DNA of 32,038 nt from Desulfurococcaceae archaeon. Lineage in GTDB: Archaea; Thermoproteota; Thermoprotei_A; Sulfolobales; NBVN01. The stretch is from positions 1-32,038 of the forward strand of contig JAJHQR010000014.1 in the NCBI GenBank assembly GCA_020833255.1, read 5' to 3'. The notes under the pieces were generated by a model. It was not told the DNA's origin. It did not search any database and saw nothing but the letters and a program-made list of their open reading frames with translations. Below, piece after piece: positions 18,061 to 27,209 of this stretch (position 1 is its first letter; every line of letters starts with the position of its first letter). The translations under genes were made by a program, and so were the position numbers.

Positions 18061-18260
18061 TAGCTAAGTATCTTGACTACCTCGCCCAGCAACTTAGCCT
18101 TAGCTCCGGTAGGCTGAACTAGTTGCGCACCGCAAATAAGGCATCTCACGGGGAATGAGGCGTGGTCAAAAACTATCTGCTCGTTACCGCACGAGGGGCA
18201 CTTAACCTTGAGGAACTTGCTCTTAGGCATAGGTATTAAGACTTTCTTCTTCCTACTCAT
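18060..18260 (-). CDS. rps27e: Ribosomal protein S27e
   Basis: [32 protein letters not shown]. Confidence 0.95.
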   Translation of the reverse strand: MSRKKKVLIPMPKSKFLKVKCPSCGNEQIVFDHASFPVRCLICGAQLVQPTGAKAKLLGEVVKILS

Positions 18261-18565
18261 GCCTTACTCAACACCTCACCCAACTCAGCCTTCTTCAACC
18301 TAATGCCTTCCCTATGACTTATGTAGCCACACACACTACACTTAAGCTTGAGAACAACCTTCTTAGTAGTCTTAGCAAACCTCTTCTGCTCTGGCTTCCT
18401 CTTACTCCCGTAACCCTTATTCTTCCTATCATACCTTCTCTGACCCTCGGCAAGAGACCTCCTCTTACCAGACTTGTAGATAGTTATCGAGTGTTGCGTG
18501 TGTTTCTTACACCTCGGGCAGTAAGTGTTGAGCGACTTAGGTATCTTCACGTCACAGCACCCCAC
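18257..18565 (-). CDS. rpl44e: Ribosomal protein L44e
   Basis: [55 protein letters not shown]. Confidence 0.96.
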   Translation of the reverse strand: MGCCDVKIPKSLNTYCPRCKKHTQHSITIYKSGKRRSLAEGQRRYDRKNKGYGSKRKPEQKRFAKTTKKVVLKLKCSVCGYISHREGIRLKKAELGEVLSKA

Positions 18566-18616
18566 TCACTACTAAATCTTGTGATCACCAGATAATTTAA
18601 GTTTTGCTCGACACCA

Positions 18617-18910
18617 TCACTGCACTCTCGTACCCTTCCTCTCCTCCTCAGCCCTAACCTTAATTATGCCCAAGAACACAGCGCAGCTAACACAGTAACA
18701 CTTAGTTACCGGGTACCTAGCTATTATAGCACCCTTCTTCTCCAACTCGTCAGCTAGTTGCGGGTCGACAGGGGAATACCACCTAGTAACGCAGACGGCC
18801 TTGTCTTCAGGAACTAGCCTACCGCACTGATCACAGTGAATTAATTCCACAGAACCCTTACTACCCTTACGCCTCCCCCTACTCTCACGCTTCTTCGGCA
18901 AACCAAACAC
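18617..18910 (-). CDS. rps26e: Ribosomal protein S26e (crenarchaeal)
   Basis: KRESRGRRKGSKGSVELIHCDQCGRLVPEDKAVCVTRW...CYCVSCAVF. Confidence 0.92.
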   Translation of the reverse strand: MFGLPKKRESRGRRKGSKGSVELIHCDQCGRLVPEDKAVCVTRWYSPVDPQLADELEKKGAIIARYPVTKCYCVSCAVFLGIIKVRAEEERKGTRVQ

Positions 18911-18930
18911 CTATAGCTATTGACTCAAGA

Positions 18931-18941
18931 CCTTATAAATC
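18931..18941 (-). promoter_or_regulatory. TATA box of S26e, possibly bidirectional
   Basis: ATTTATAAGG centred about 25 nt before the S26e ATG at 18910, consistent with a leaderless transcript. Confidence 0.5.
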
Positions 18942-19078
18942 GTTAACGTTGACTGGTGTGGTGGTTTAGGTAACGCTCACGCGCTGAGCGTGGGGAAGTT
19001 GCAACCAGGATGAGCTGACTACCCAGCAAATCTTCCTTCACGTTCCGGTAAGCGGGAAGCCGCCTAAAATCCCCGTAG

Positions 19079-20509
19079 CTAGTATTTTCTAGCGTACCTC
19101 ATATGGGTTACGGCTCTCCCACCGCAGACAGGGCACCTCAACTCCCCGTTCCTCACGTCCTCTCTTACCTTAAGAGGGGTTCCTAAAGCTTCTAGACCGT
19201 ACTTACTCGTCACGTAGTCAACGCATCCCTTCGACCCGCACCACGGGATCTCAACTAAGCATTTTCTCTCTTTAAGAGCTTCTTCCAAAGCTTTTAGGTC
19301 GCTTACCTCAGCCACACGACTCTTGAATACTTCCCAAGCCCTCCTACTCAAGTTAGCGTCTATTTCCTCACCCAACCTCCTGAGAACCTCGGGGAGTTCA
19401 TTCATAGGAACCTTCAACCTACTCAAAGTATCCCTCCTGAATACCGTGGCCTTACCCTCACTAAGTTCCCTGGGGCCTAAGTCTATCCTTAGAGGAACTC
19501 CCTTAAGCTCCCAATACACGAACTTCTCACTCGGTGTTTTCTCCTCATCTAGATCTGCGTAAGCTCTGAAACCTTCGTTCTCGAGGCGCTCACTCAATCT
19601 CCCTGCTTCAAGAAACACCTTCTTCTTTTCCTCGTCGCCGCCGGCCGGTATAGGAACCACGACTACTTGGGTAGGGGCTACCTTGAAAGGCAACACCAAG
19701 CCTTTCTCGTCGCCGTGCGTGCTTATAACGGTAGCTATGACCCTCTCGGAAATCCCGTAGGAGGTCTGCCACGCGTAATCGATCGACTCATCCCTCCTCT
19801 GAATCTTAACCTCGAAAACCTTAGTGAAGTTCTGTCCTAGATTGTGTACGGTGCCTATCTGAAGCGCTCTACCGTCAGGCATTAAAGTATCGAAAGCTAT
19901 CGTGTATAAAGCTCCGGGGAACTTATCCCAGTCAGGCCTTCTCGACACTACGTAAGGAATACCCAGCAAATCAAAGAACTTACTGTAAATCCCGACAGCC
20001 TCAGAAACCTGCCTCTCCGAGTCTCTGAAGTCTTCGTGAACCGTGTGCGCTTCCTTGAAAGTGCTGACCTCCCTAACACGTAGCATGGCTCTAGTAGCTT
20101 TCGTCTCATACCTGAAAATACTGACCACCTGATAATACTTCTTAGGTAACTGCTTGTAGCTCTTAATCCAGAAAGACTCCATATAGGTCAAGGAAGTCTC
20201 GCTAGTAGGTCTTAAAGCGAGCTTGACTTCCAGAGGGTCTAAACCGCCGTGAGTAACCCAGAAAACCTGGTCTTCAAACCCTCTCACGTGCTCCGACTCC
20301 TTAGCGAGGAGATCCTCAGGTATTAAGAGAGGCAACAATATCTCCTCATGCCCTGTAGAATCGAGAAGTGAGCGCATTAAGTCGATGACGTGTTTCCTGA
20401 GCTTGAAGCCGTAAGGCATCCACACACCGAAACCCTTAACAGGGTACCTACCATAATCGTAGAGCTCCGCCTCCCTCAAAACCCAGTCAAACCACTCACT
20501 AAAAGTCAT
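19079..20509 (-). CDS. proS: Prolyl-tRNA synthetase
   Basis: Class II core: [74 protein letters not shown]. Confidence 0.96.
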   Translation of the reverse strand: MTFSEWFDWVLREAELYDYGRYPVKGFGVWMPYGFKLRKHVIDLMRSLLDSTGHEEILLPLLIPEDLLAKESEHVRGFEDQVFWVTHGGLDPLEVKLALRPTSETSLTYMESFWIKSYKQLPKKYYQVVSIFRYETKATRAMLRVREVSTFKEAHTVHEDFRDSERQVSEAVGIYSKFFDLLGIPYVVSRRPDWDKFPGALYTIAFDTLMPDGRALQIGTVHNLGQNFTKVFEVKIQRRDESIDYAWQTSYGISERVIATVISTHGDEKGLVLPFKVAPTQVVVVPIPAGGDEEKKKVFLEAGRLSERLENEGFRAYADLDEEKTPSEKFVYWELKGVPLRIDLGPRELSEGKATVFRRDTLSRLKVPMNELPEVLRRLGEEIDANLSRRAWEVFKSRVAEVSDLKALEEALKERKCLVEIPWCGSKGCVDYVTSKYGLEALGTPLKVREDVRNGELRCPVCGGRAVTHMRYARKY

Positions 20510-20614
20510 ATTCCTCAGATCTTCCTCCCGAACCAGGACTCACCACCCGACCTAAAAACTAAACCTAAGTACCACTTATATTTTTCTCTCCCTGAATAAC
20601 CCGCGTAAAACGAA

Positions 20615-20725
20615 TGGCGCCGCGGCCGGGATTTGAACCCGGGTCACGGGCTTTCCACGCATGCCCCCATCTCTTAGGAGGCACTCGACAGGCCCGCATA
20701 CTAGGCCGGGCTATACTACCGCGGC
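20615..20725 (-). tRNA. tRNA-Asp(GTC) with 33-nt intron (20653-20685) after position 37; CCA encoded
   Basis: GCCGCGG/CCGCGGC acceptor, CGGGC/GCCCG anticodon stem, CUGUCG loop, CCGGG UUCAAAU CCCGG T-arm, G discriminator plus CCA; intron contains GCCUCC/GGGGGC helix. Confidence 0.95.
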
Positions 20726-20839
20726 GCCAATCAATTCTTAGGTGTGAAGCTTATAAGCTTTTTAATGGCTGGGAACGCGTGCCTTCAAAACCGAAGACGT
20801 TAAAATATATTAGGTTTGTTTAGGATTAGTTAAGGTGCT

Positions 20840-21250
20840 GTGGTAATGAGTACAACATACGCTGAGTTAGGGGAGTTGCGTGAGGGTAGCTTCATAGTAA
20901 TAGATGGGGAGCCTTGCAGGATAGTTGAGATAAGTAAGGCTAAGACAGGCAAGCACGGGAGTGCTAAAGCACATGTTGTCGCCGTAAGCATATTCTCCGG
21001 GGTTAAGAAGACCTTGGTAGCCCCTGTAGATCAGAGGGTGGAGGTCCCGATAATCGATAAGAGGACTGGTCACGTCATAGCTGTTACGGGGGCTAGCGTT
21101 CAAGTCATGGATTTAGAGACTTACGATACTATAGAGATGGAGATGCCTGAAGAGGAGGAATTAAGGAGTAAGATAGCGGTAGGTGCCGAAGTAGAGTACT
21201 GGAACGTTTTAGGTAAGAGGAAAATTATGAGAGTTCTAAAGGGAGCTTAA
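20840..21250 (+). CDS. Translation factor aIF5A (start probably ATG at 20846)
   Basis: Hypusine-site region [39 protein letters not shown]. Confidence 0.96.
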   Translation: MVMSTTYAELGELREGSFIVIDGEPCRIVEISKAKTGKHGSAKAHVVAVSIFSGVKKTLVAPVDQRVEVPIIDKRTGHVIAVTGASVQVMDLETYDTIEMEMPEEEELRSKIAVGAEVEYWNVLGKRKIMRVLKGA

Positions 21251-22599
21251 TGAGTTACTTAGGAAGACTAAAAGACTTAATCTCAGATTTTGTGAGAGGT
21301 AAAGGACCTTACGAGGAAAGCGTTAACGAGTTTATAAAAGAACTCCAGAAAGAACTGATTAAGGCTGACGTAAACCTAAAGTTAGTGATTGAGTTAACTA
21401 AGAACATAAAAGAGCAAGCACTAAAGTCTGAGCCGCCGCCAGGGATCCTGAGGCGTGAGTGGTTCGTTAAAATAGTCTACGATAACCTAGTAAAGTTCTT
21501 CGGCGGTGAGGTAGTCGACGTACTGCCTAAGAAGATCCCGTGGGTCCTGATGTTGGTCGGCATACAAGGTAGCGGGAAAACAACTACTGCGGGGAAACTC
21601 GCTTACTACTATAAGAAACTCGGTTACAAGCCCTGCTTAATAACCACGGACACCTACAGACCTGCCGCGTACGACCAGCTGAAGCAGATAGCCGAGAAAC
21701 TCAACGTACCCTTCTACGGTGAAAAAGATAGCGATAACCCCGTCGAGATAGGCGTGCGCGGCTTAAGCAAAGCTCTTAAAGAAGGGTGTAGCTTAGTCAT
21801 AATTGACACGGCCGGTAGACACGGCTACGGGGAGGAAGAACGCCTCCTCACCGAGATGGAGGAGTTAGCTAAGGCTTTAAAACCTGATGAGATCATGCTA
21901 GTCATTGACGCGTACATAGGTCAGAAAGCTTACGACATAGCGAGGAGATTCCACGAGAAAACCCCTGTAGGCTCTATCTTCGTTACGAAACTTGATGGAA
22001 CAGCTAAGGGCGGCGGAGCCCTCTCAGCGGTCGCGGCAACGGGAGCTAGAATAAAATTCGTTGGTGACGGGGAGAAACTTGAAGACATAGAGCCATTCAA
22101 CCCCAAGAAATTCGTCGCTCGACTACTAGGTCTCGGAGATCTGGAAACCTTGTTAGAGAAGTTTAGAGCTTTAGAAGAGAGTGAGGAGGTTCAGAAAAGA
22201 CTTGAGAAAGCTATCCTCACAGGGAAGCTGACTTTAAGAGATGTTTACGCTCAAATAAAGTCTTTGAGGAGATTAGGGCCTCTGAGGAAGGTACTCCAGA
22301 TGATTCCGGGCTTCAGCATGCCCATACCAATCGACGACGAAAAACTACAGATCTCTGAAAAGAACATGGAGAAATGGCTGCATATAATGGATTCAATGAC
22401 TTACGACGAGCTAGACCACCCGACAATAATAGACAAGAGCAGAATAAACAGGATAGCTAGGGGTGCTGGAGTAAGCCCTAACGACGTGAAGGAACTCCTA
22501 CAATATTACGAGACCTTAGTAAAGATGGTGAAGACTCTGAGAAGTAAGAAAGACATACTTAAGAGGTTCGGGCTGAAAGATGTCTCACTTGAACAATGA
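21250..22599 (+). CDS. srp54: Signal recognition particle 54 kDa protein
   Basis: GIQGSGKTTTAGKLAYYYKK, TTDTYRPAAYDQLKQIA, VTKLDGTAKGGGALSA, M-domain. Confidence 0.97.
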   Translation: MSYLGRLKDLISDFVRGKGPYEESVNEFIKELQKELIKADVNLKLVIELTKNIKEQALKSEPPPGILRREWFVKIVYDNLVKFFGGEVVDVLPKKIPWVLMLVGIQGSGKTTTAGKLAYYYKKLGYKPCLITTDTYRPAAYDQLKQIAEKLNVPFYGEKDSDNPVEIGVRGLSKALKEGCSLVIIDTAGRHGYGEEERLLTEMEELAKALKPDEIMLVIDAYIGQKAYDIARRFHEKTPVGSIFVTKLDGTAKGGGALSAVAATGARIKFVGDGEKLEDIEPFNPKKFVARLLGLGDLETLLEKFRALEESEEVQKRLEKAILTGKLTLRDVYAQIKSLRRLGPLRKVLQMIPGFSMPIPIDDEKLQISEKNMEKWLHIMDSMTYDELDHPTIIDKSRINRIARGAGVSPNDVKELLQYYETLVKMVKTLRSKKDILKRFGLKDVSLEQ

Positions 22600-23869
22600 G
22601 TTACTTGATAAAGCGCTTAAAGCACTATCTAACTACCCCCTCTGCGACAGGTGTTTAGGAAGGCTTTTCGCTAAGTACGGGTTAAGATTGAGTAATCCTG
22701 AGAGAGGCAGAGCACTCAAGGTATTGCTGGCGATGAGCATACATAAAGGGCTGGGTAGCGGTAGTGACGTGTTAAGTAAGGAAGACCTAGTGAGGATCGC
22801 GGAAAACGGGGGTAGCCCGATCTCGGATCTAGTGCAACACTACGTAGGCCCTGTTAACTTAAGGAAGTGCTATATCTGCGGTAGCAAACTCGACGCGTTA
22901 TTAAGCGAGTTGACCGTTAAGTGCCTTAACCTTCTTAAGGGCAGGGAATTTAAGTCGTTGCTGATAGGCGTGGAGAAGAATTCCACCTATGAGGAGAGGG
23001 AGAGGGAAGTCGTGTTCACGTTAAGCATAGATTCTTGGGAATCGATCAGGAGGGAGGTCAAGAGGGAGGTAGGTAAGAGACTCCAGTTAATTACCGGCGT
23101 TGAACCCGGTTTTAAAGAACCTGACGTCTTACTAGTTCTTAATCTAGACACGAAGGAAGTTAGGGTTAGGTCCTCCCAGATATTTCTTAAAGGATACTAC
23201 CTCAAGTTAGGAAGGAACATATCTCAGAGATGGTGGTATTCTAAAAACGGTGGTTTAAGATATAAAGCGTCTGTTGAGGGGGTCGCGGAAAAATTAGCGA
23301 GTGTTTTCTCAAGCGACGGCATCTTAATACACGCGGCGGGGCGGGAGGATTCTGACGCGAGAATGCTAGGCAGTGGGAGACCTCTAATCATTGAGGTAAT
23401 CAACCCCCGCAAGAAGAGCTTCGAGTTAGAGAGGGTGAACGAAGTATTACGTGATGATTGGGTTAAGATAAAGATACTTACAACAACGTCTTCAGGAGAG
23501 CTTGAGGAGGTTAAGAAAGCTAGGAAACCTAAGGTGTATAGGGTGGTTGCTTACGTGCCTGAAGGTCTTGAAGAAGAAGATCTTAAGAGGGTTGAGAACG
23601 GATTAAGTAACGCCGTAATATTTCAGAGAACCCCTAAGAGAATACTTAAGAGAAAGAAAGATGTTTTGAGGAAAAGAGCGGTGCATAAGCTAATTGCTAG
23701 AATGCTCTCCAAGAACTTGATGGAGTTAATAGTGGTGTGCGAGAGCGGGCTTTACGTTAAAGAGGTTGTCACGGGCGATGAAGGCCGCACCAACCCCTCA
23801 GTTAGCTCATTACTGGGTAAGGAGTCACTCCCCGTATTTCTGGATGTCCTGGAGTACGTGAAGGACTGA
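22580..23869 (+). CDS. pus10: tRNA pseudouridine synthase Pus10
   Basis: N-terminal LCDRCLGRLFAKYG and CYICGS zinc motif, VEGVAEKLASVF, HAAGREDSDARMLGSGRPLIIEVINPRK. Confidence 0.92.
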   Translation: MSHLNNELLDKALKALSNYPLCDRCLGRLFAKYGLRLSNPERGRALKVLLAMSIHKGLGSGSDVLSKEDLVRIAENGGSPISDLVQHYVGPVNLRKCYICGSKLDALLSELTVKCLNLLKGREFKSLLIGVEKNSTYEEREREVVFTLSIDSWESIRREVKREVGKRLQLITGVEPGFKEPDVLLVLNLDTKEVRVRSSQIFLKGYYLKLGRNISQRWWYSKNGGLRYKASVEGVAEKLASVFSSDGILIHAAGREDSDARMLGSGRPLIIEVINPRKKSFELERVNEVLRDDWVKIKILTTTSSGELEEVKKARKPKVYRVVAYVPEGLEEEDLKRVENGLSNAVIFQRTPKRILKRKKDVLRKRAVHKLIARMLSKNLMELIVVCESGLYVKEVVTGDEGRTNPSVSSLLGKESLPVFLDVLEYVKD

Positions 23870-23880
23870 GCACGCAATCA

Positions 23881-24738
23881 TCATGCCCCGAACCTCCTCT
23901 GCCTTCTTTGATAAGCTCTGATAGCTCTCAACAAATCAATACGCCTGAATTCAGGCCAAAAAACATCGCAGAAGTAAAGCTCGCTGTAAGCTATATGCCA
24001 TAAGAGGAAGTTACTTATGCGTAACTCACCCGAGGTCCTTATCACTAAATCAGGTTCTGACAAACCCGACGTAGGGAAATGCGACGCTCCCGGAAGGTAC
24101 TTCATGAAAAGCTCCTCACTTATCTCGTCTACACGTACCCTACCCTCCCTCACGTCCTCGGCTAACACCCTAACCGCATCCACTATCTCCTGCCTACCAC
24201 CATAGCAGAGAGCTACGTTAAGGAATTTCTCGCTATACTGACTACTTAATTCCTCGATTCTCCTTATCTCAGACCTCAGGTCTTCCGGTATTATGTCTAG
24301 CCTCCCTAAAAACCTCACACGCACCCTGTGTTTCTCAAGTACTCGCTCGCTGATAAACCTATCTACCCCCTTCTTCATCAAATTAAATAGGTGGGTCTTC
24401 TCCTCCTCAGACCTCTTAATGCAGTTCTCGTATGACATAGCGTAGACAGTCACTACCTTAACCCCCAGCTCCCAAAGCCACTTAAGGACTTCCTCAAGTC
24501 TTTCATAACCAACTTCATGACCCACGTTCACGTCAAAACCTTGACTCCTAGCCCACCTCCTATTCCCGTCAGGAATTATAGCTATGTGTTTAGGCATAGG
24601 GCCGTCGGAAATCTGAGTGTATAGCCAGTTCTCGTAGAAACCGTAAATTAACTTACCTAGAGGTCTAGAAACGAACCTAAGTCTCCGACTCAAATCCCTC
24701 GCTAGCTTAGCAAGAGATAGCATTAACTCCGTCAACAT
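23881..24738 (-). CDS. uppS: Isoprenyl (undecaprenyl-type) diphosphate synthase
   Basis: PKHIAIIPDGNRRWARSQG; VTVYAMSYENCIKRSEEE; DLVIRTSGELRISNFLLWHIAYSELYF. Confidence 0.95.
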   Translation of the reverse strand: MLTELMLSLAKLARDLSRRLRFVSRPLGKLIYGFYENWLYTQISDGPMPKHIAIIPDGNRRWARSQGFDVNVGHEVGYERLEEVLKWLWELGVKVVTVYAMSYENCIKRSEEEKTHLFNLMKKGVDRFISERVLEKHRVRVRFLGRLDIIPEDLRSEIRRIEELSSQYSEKFLNVALCYGGRQEIVDAVRVLAEDVREGRVRVDEISEELFMKYLPGASHFPTSGLSEPDLVIRTSGELRISNFLLWHIAYSELYFCDVFWPEFRRIDLLRAIRAYQRRQRRFGA

Positions 24739-24846
24739 CCCCTCTAAACAAGTTAGTGTATTGCGAGCTAAAAATTCGTGTTCTAGAGTAGCGCTTATTA
24801 ACCTTTACTAGATGATAGTCTTAGTCGTGAGATAGGGTGGCGTTAC

Positions 24847-25233
24847 GTGGGCATATACCAAGGAAATGACTTCAGGAAAGTAAGTGGGGGTAGGAGAAGA
24901 CCGCATAGAATGAATAGAAAGTACGAGTTAGGGAGATTCCCCACGATGACCACGGTTAGCGAGGAAGAGGAGATAGAGACTTTACGGGTGAGGGGAGGGA
25001 ACCTAAAAATACGTTGTAAGAAAGCTTTATACGCTAACGTAGCAGACCCCTCAACCAACACAGTCAAGAAGGTGAAGATAATTAAGGTTGTTGAGACCCC
25101 AGCTAACAGAGAATTAGCTAGACTCTCAGTGATTACTAAAGGCACGATAATAGAGACGGAGCTCGGCTTAGCTAAAGTAACGTCAAGACCTGGTCAGGAC
25201 GGAACTGTTAACGCTGTTTTAATTAAAGAGTGA
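24847..25233 (+). CDS. rps8e: Ribosomal protein S8e
   Basis: GIYQGNDFRKVSGGRRRPHRMNRKYELGRFPTMTTV. Confidence 0.96.
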   Translation: MGIYQGNDFRKVSGGRRRPHRMNRKYELGRFPTMTTVSEEEEIETLRVRGGNLKIRCKKALYANVADPSTNTVKKVKIIKVVETPANRELARLSVITKGTIIETELGLAKVTSRPGQDGTVNAVLIKE

Positions 25234-25296
25234 TGACGCTGAAGAAACACACAACTCTGCCTCAATAATAAGCAAGACCTACTCCGGTGTCTTTAA

Positions 25297-25590
25297 GTGA
25301 AGGAATACGTCATATGGCCTGAATACCTATCAGCGAATCTCAGTAGGAGGAGGGGAAGGAGGGTTAATAAGGCGTTATCTGTGGCCAAGATAAAACCGGA
25401 AGCAGTCCTCAAAGCATGCACTGAGCTAAACTGGAAGTGCAGGATCGAGGAGGGCAGATACCCGCGCACGTGGTTTGAGTCTCACGGTTTTAAAATAATT
25501 GTTGTGCTAGAGAATGAAGTGGGGAACAAGCACAAATTAATCAAAACTCTAGCAAGTAAGTTGAAAGAAATCGGCGAGAAACCCGCTTAA
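25297..25590 (+). CDS. srp19: Signal recognition particle 19 kDa protein
   Basis: VIWPEYLSANLSRRRGRRVNKALSVAKIKPEAVLKAC. Confidence 0.93.
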   Translation: MKEYVIWPEYLSANLSRRRGRRVNKALSVAKIKPEAVLKACTELNWKCRIEEGRYPRTWFESHGFKIIVVLENEVGNKHKLIKTLASKLKEIGEKPA

Positions 25591-25720
25591 TTCGATTAAG
25601 CAGTGTTTTAATGTATTACGTAGGCACATAAAAATACAGCTCACGAATAAAGTAAGGTATTACATTAATTATTACTTTTAAGTCCGGACATAGTATAAAG
25701 TCTTAGCTCAGGGACCTCCC

Positions 25721-25963
25721 TTGATCAAATTAGGGTACTACCTTCATAAAACTCCTTCAGGAAAACTCATCGTCAAGATCAGCGGTAAGAAACCGCCTAA
25801 ACTCGGGAGTAAAGTAGTTGATGGTAGGGGGGACCTACTAGGTATTGTGACTGACGTGATAGGTCCTGTAAGCTCGCCGTACGCCGTGATCAAGCCGCTC
25901 AAAGCTAGTCTAAGCCTTAACCAGTTTGAGGAAGTCTACGTAAAGCCGGCGAGAGGTGATTGA
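25721..25963 (+). CDS. gar1: H/ACA RNP protein Gar1-like
   Basis: LGSKVVDGRGDLLGIVTDVIGPVSSPYAVIKP; overlaps TFB; TTG start; TATA-like TACTTTTAAGT upstream. Confidence 0.85.
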   Translation: MIKLGYYLHKTPSGKLIVKISGKKPPKLGSKVVDGRGDLLGIVTDVIGPVSSPYAVIKPLKASLSLNQFEEVYVKPARGD

Positions 25964-26828
25964 CGTGTCTTCATGCCCTCAATCATCAATAATATACGAT
26001 GAGGTCAGGGGAGAATACATATGTACCGAGACGGGTGAGGTATTAGAGGAAAGACTGGTTGACGTAGGTCCTGAATGGAGATCTTTTGAAGTAATTAGCG
26101 ATACGGGTAGGGTGAGAGGCAGTGAGCCGGTGACTAGTAAGGTCCACGACTACGGTCTATCGACAACAATAGACGAGCACTCATACGAGGGGAGGAAATT
26201 AAACGAGCTTAACAAGTCTTCCAGAGTACTCAGCAGGGAGAAGAGATTAGTGAAAGCTCTGCAACTAACGAACTCAATAATAAACAGGCTAAACCTCCCT
26301 AACTCAGACCTAATAAAAAATGAGGTCGGGATGATAGTAAACAAGCTCTACCGTAAGAACATAATAAAGAAGAAGAACATGCGAGCCATGATAGCTGCGG
26401 TAATCATCACCGCTCTCAAGAACCATAACATCCCGCTAAACACTAGAGAAATCCTTAATCTATGTCAAGTAACTCAGAGAGAGGCCTGGAAAGCACTCCT
26501 CAAAATCCACAGAGATTCTGGGGAGAGGATACGGCTGAACGTGGTAGATCCCTTAAGTTACGTGAGGCAGTACTCATGCCTTCTGGAAGTCACGCCGGAG
26601 ACAGAGTCTCTCGCCATGAAGTTAGTGACCACCGCCAAGAACTCGGGGATAACGTCCGGTAAAGGCCCTCAAGGCATTGCCGCGGCAGCACTCTACATAG
26701 CCTCAATATTGATGAACGAAAAGCAAACACAGCAAAACATTTCTGAGAAACTCGGCGTTACTGAAGTGACTTTAAGGAATAGGTATAGGGACTTAATAGA
26801 AGGGCTGGATATACTGGTAGAACTCTGA
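25956..26828 (+). CDS. tfb: Transcription initiation factor B (TFB) with degenerate zinc ribbon
   Basis: YDEVRGEYICTETGEVL, VDVGPEWRSF, KVHDYGLSTTID, two cyclin folds (QGIAAAALYIASILMNEKQTQQNISEKLGVTEVTLRNRYRDL). Confidence 0.93.
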   Translation: MIDVSSCPQSSIIYDEVRGEYICTETGEVLEERLVDVGPEWRSFEVISDTGRVRGSEPVTSKVHDYGLSTTIDEHSYEGRKLNELNKSSRVLSREKRLVKALQLTNSIINRLNLPNSDLIKNEVGMIVNKLYRKNIIKKKNMRAMIAAVIITALKNHNIPLNTREILNLCQVTQREAWKALLKIHRDSGERIRLNVVDPLSYVRQYSCLLEVTPETESLAMKLVTTAKNSGITSGKGPQGIAAAALYIASILMNEKQTQQNISEKLGVTEVTLRNRYRDLIEGLDILVEL

Positions 26829-26845
26829 TTCACGCGACTAGGTCA

Positions 26846-27178
26846 TTACAGGTCCAACAACCTAAACTTAATTAGTTTGACTTCCGTATCATCCGTTATT
26901 CTCTGCTTACCGTATATCTTCCTTAACTCGTTGAGGAGGTCTTCCTTACTCCTAAACCCGTCGTCTCTCGCGTCAGAATCCGTTAACTCACTCACCTTCT
27001 TCACGGTGACCGACTCAATAATAGCTCTACCAACGTGAACGTCCCCAACCCTCACATCCACTATATCGCCTTTCTTAACGTTGGAGCTAAGCCTTATAGT
27101 AGTTGTCTTCTTACCTAATATTATGCTCCTCCCGTACTCCTTCTTGAAAACCAAGGTCTTCCTCACAGATCTCACCAA
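26846..27178 (-). CDS. ASCH (PUA-like) domain protein
   Basis: LVFKKEYGRSIILGKKTTTIRLSSNVKKGDIVDVRVGDVHVGRAIIESV. Confidence 0.75.
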   Translation of the reverse strand: MVRSVRKTLVFKKEYGRSIILGKKTTTIRLSSNVKKGDIVDVRVGDVHVGRAIIESVTVKKVSELTDSDARDDGFRSKEDLLNELRKIYGKQRITDDTEVKLIKFRLLDL

Positions 27179-27209
27179 ACCCTAAATTATTGATTTCAGT
27201 CTCTCGGCT

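Noticed and set aside
20614-20823. + strand ORF MAPRPGFEPGSRAF...
   Set aside because: It is the antisense translation of the tRNA-Asp gene, a classic spurious ORF.
25230-25246. GTGATGACGCTGA after S8e resembling C and D boxes
   Set aside because: Only 2 nt between the boxes, so no guide space; no second box pair.
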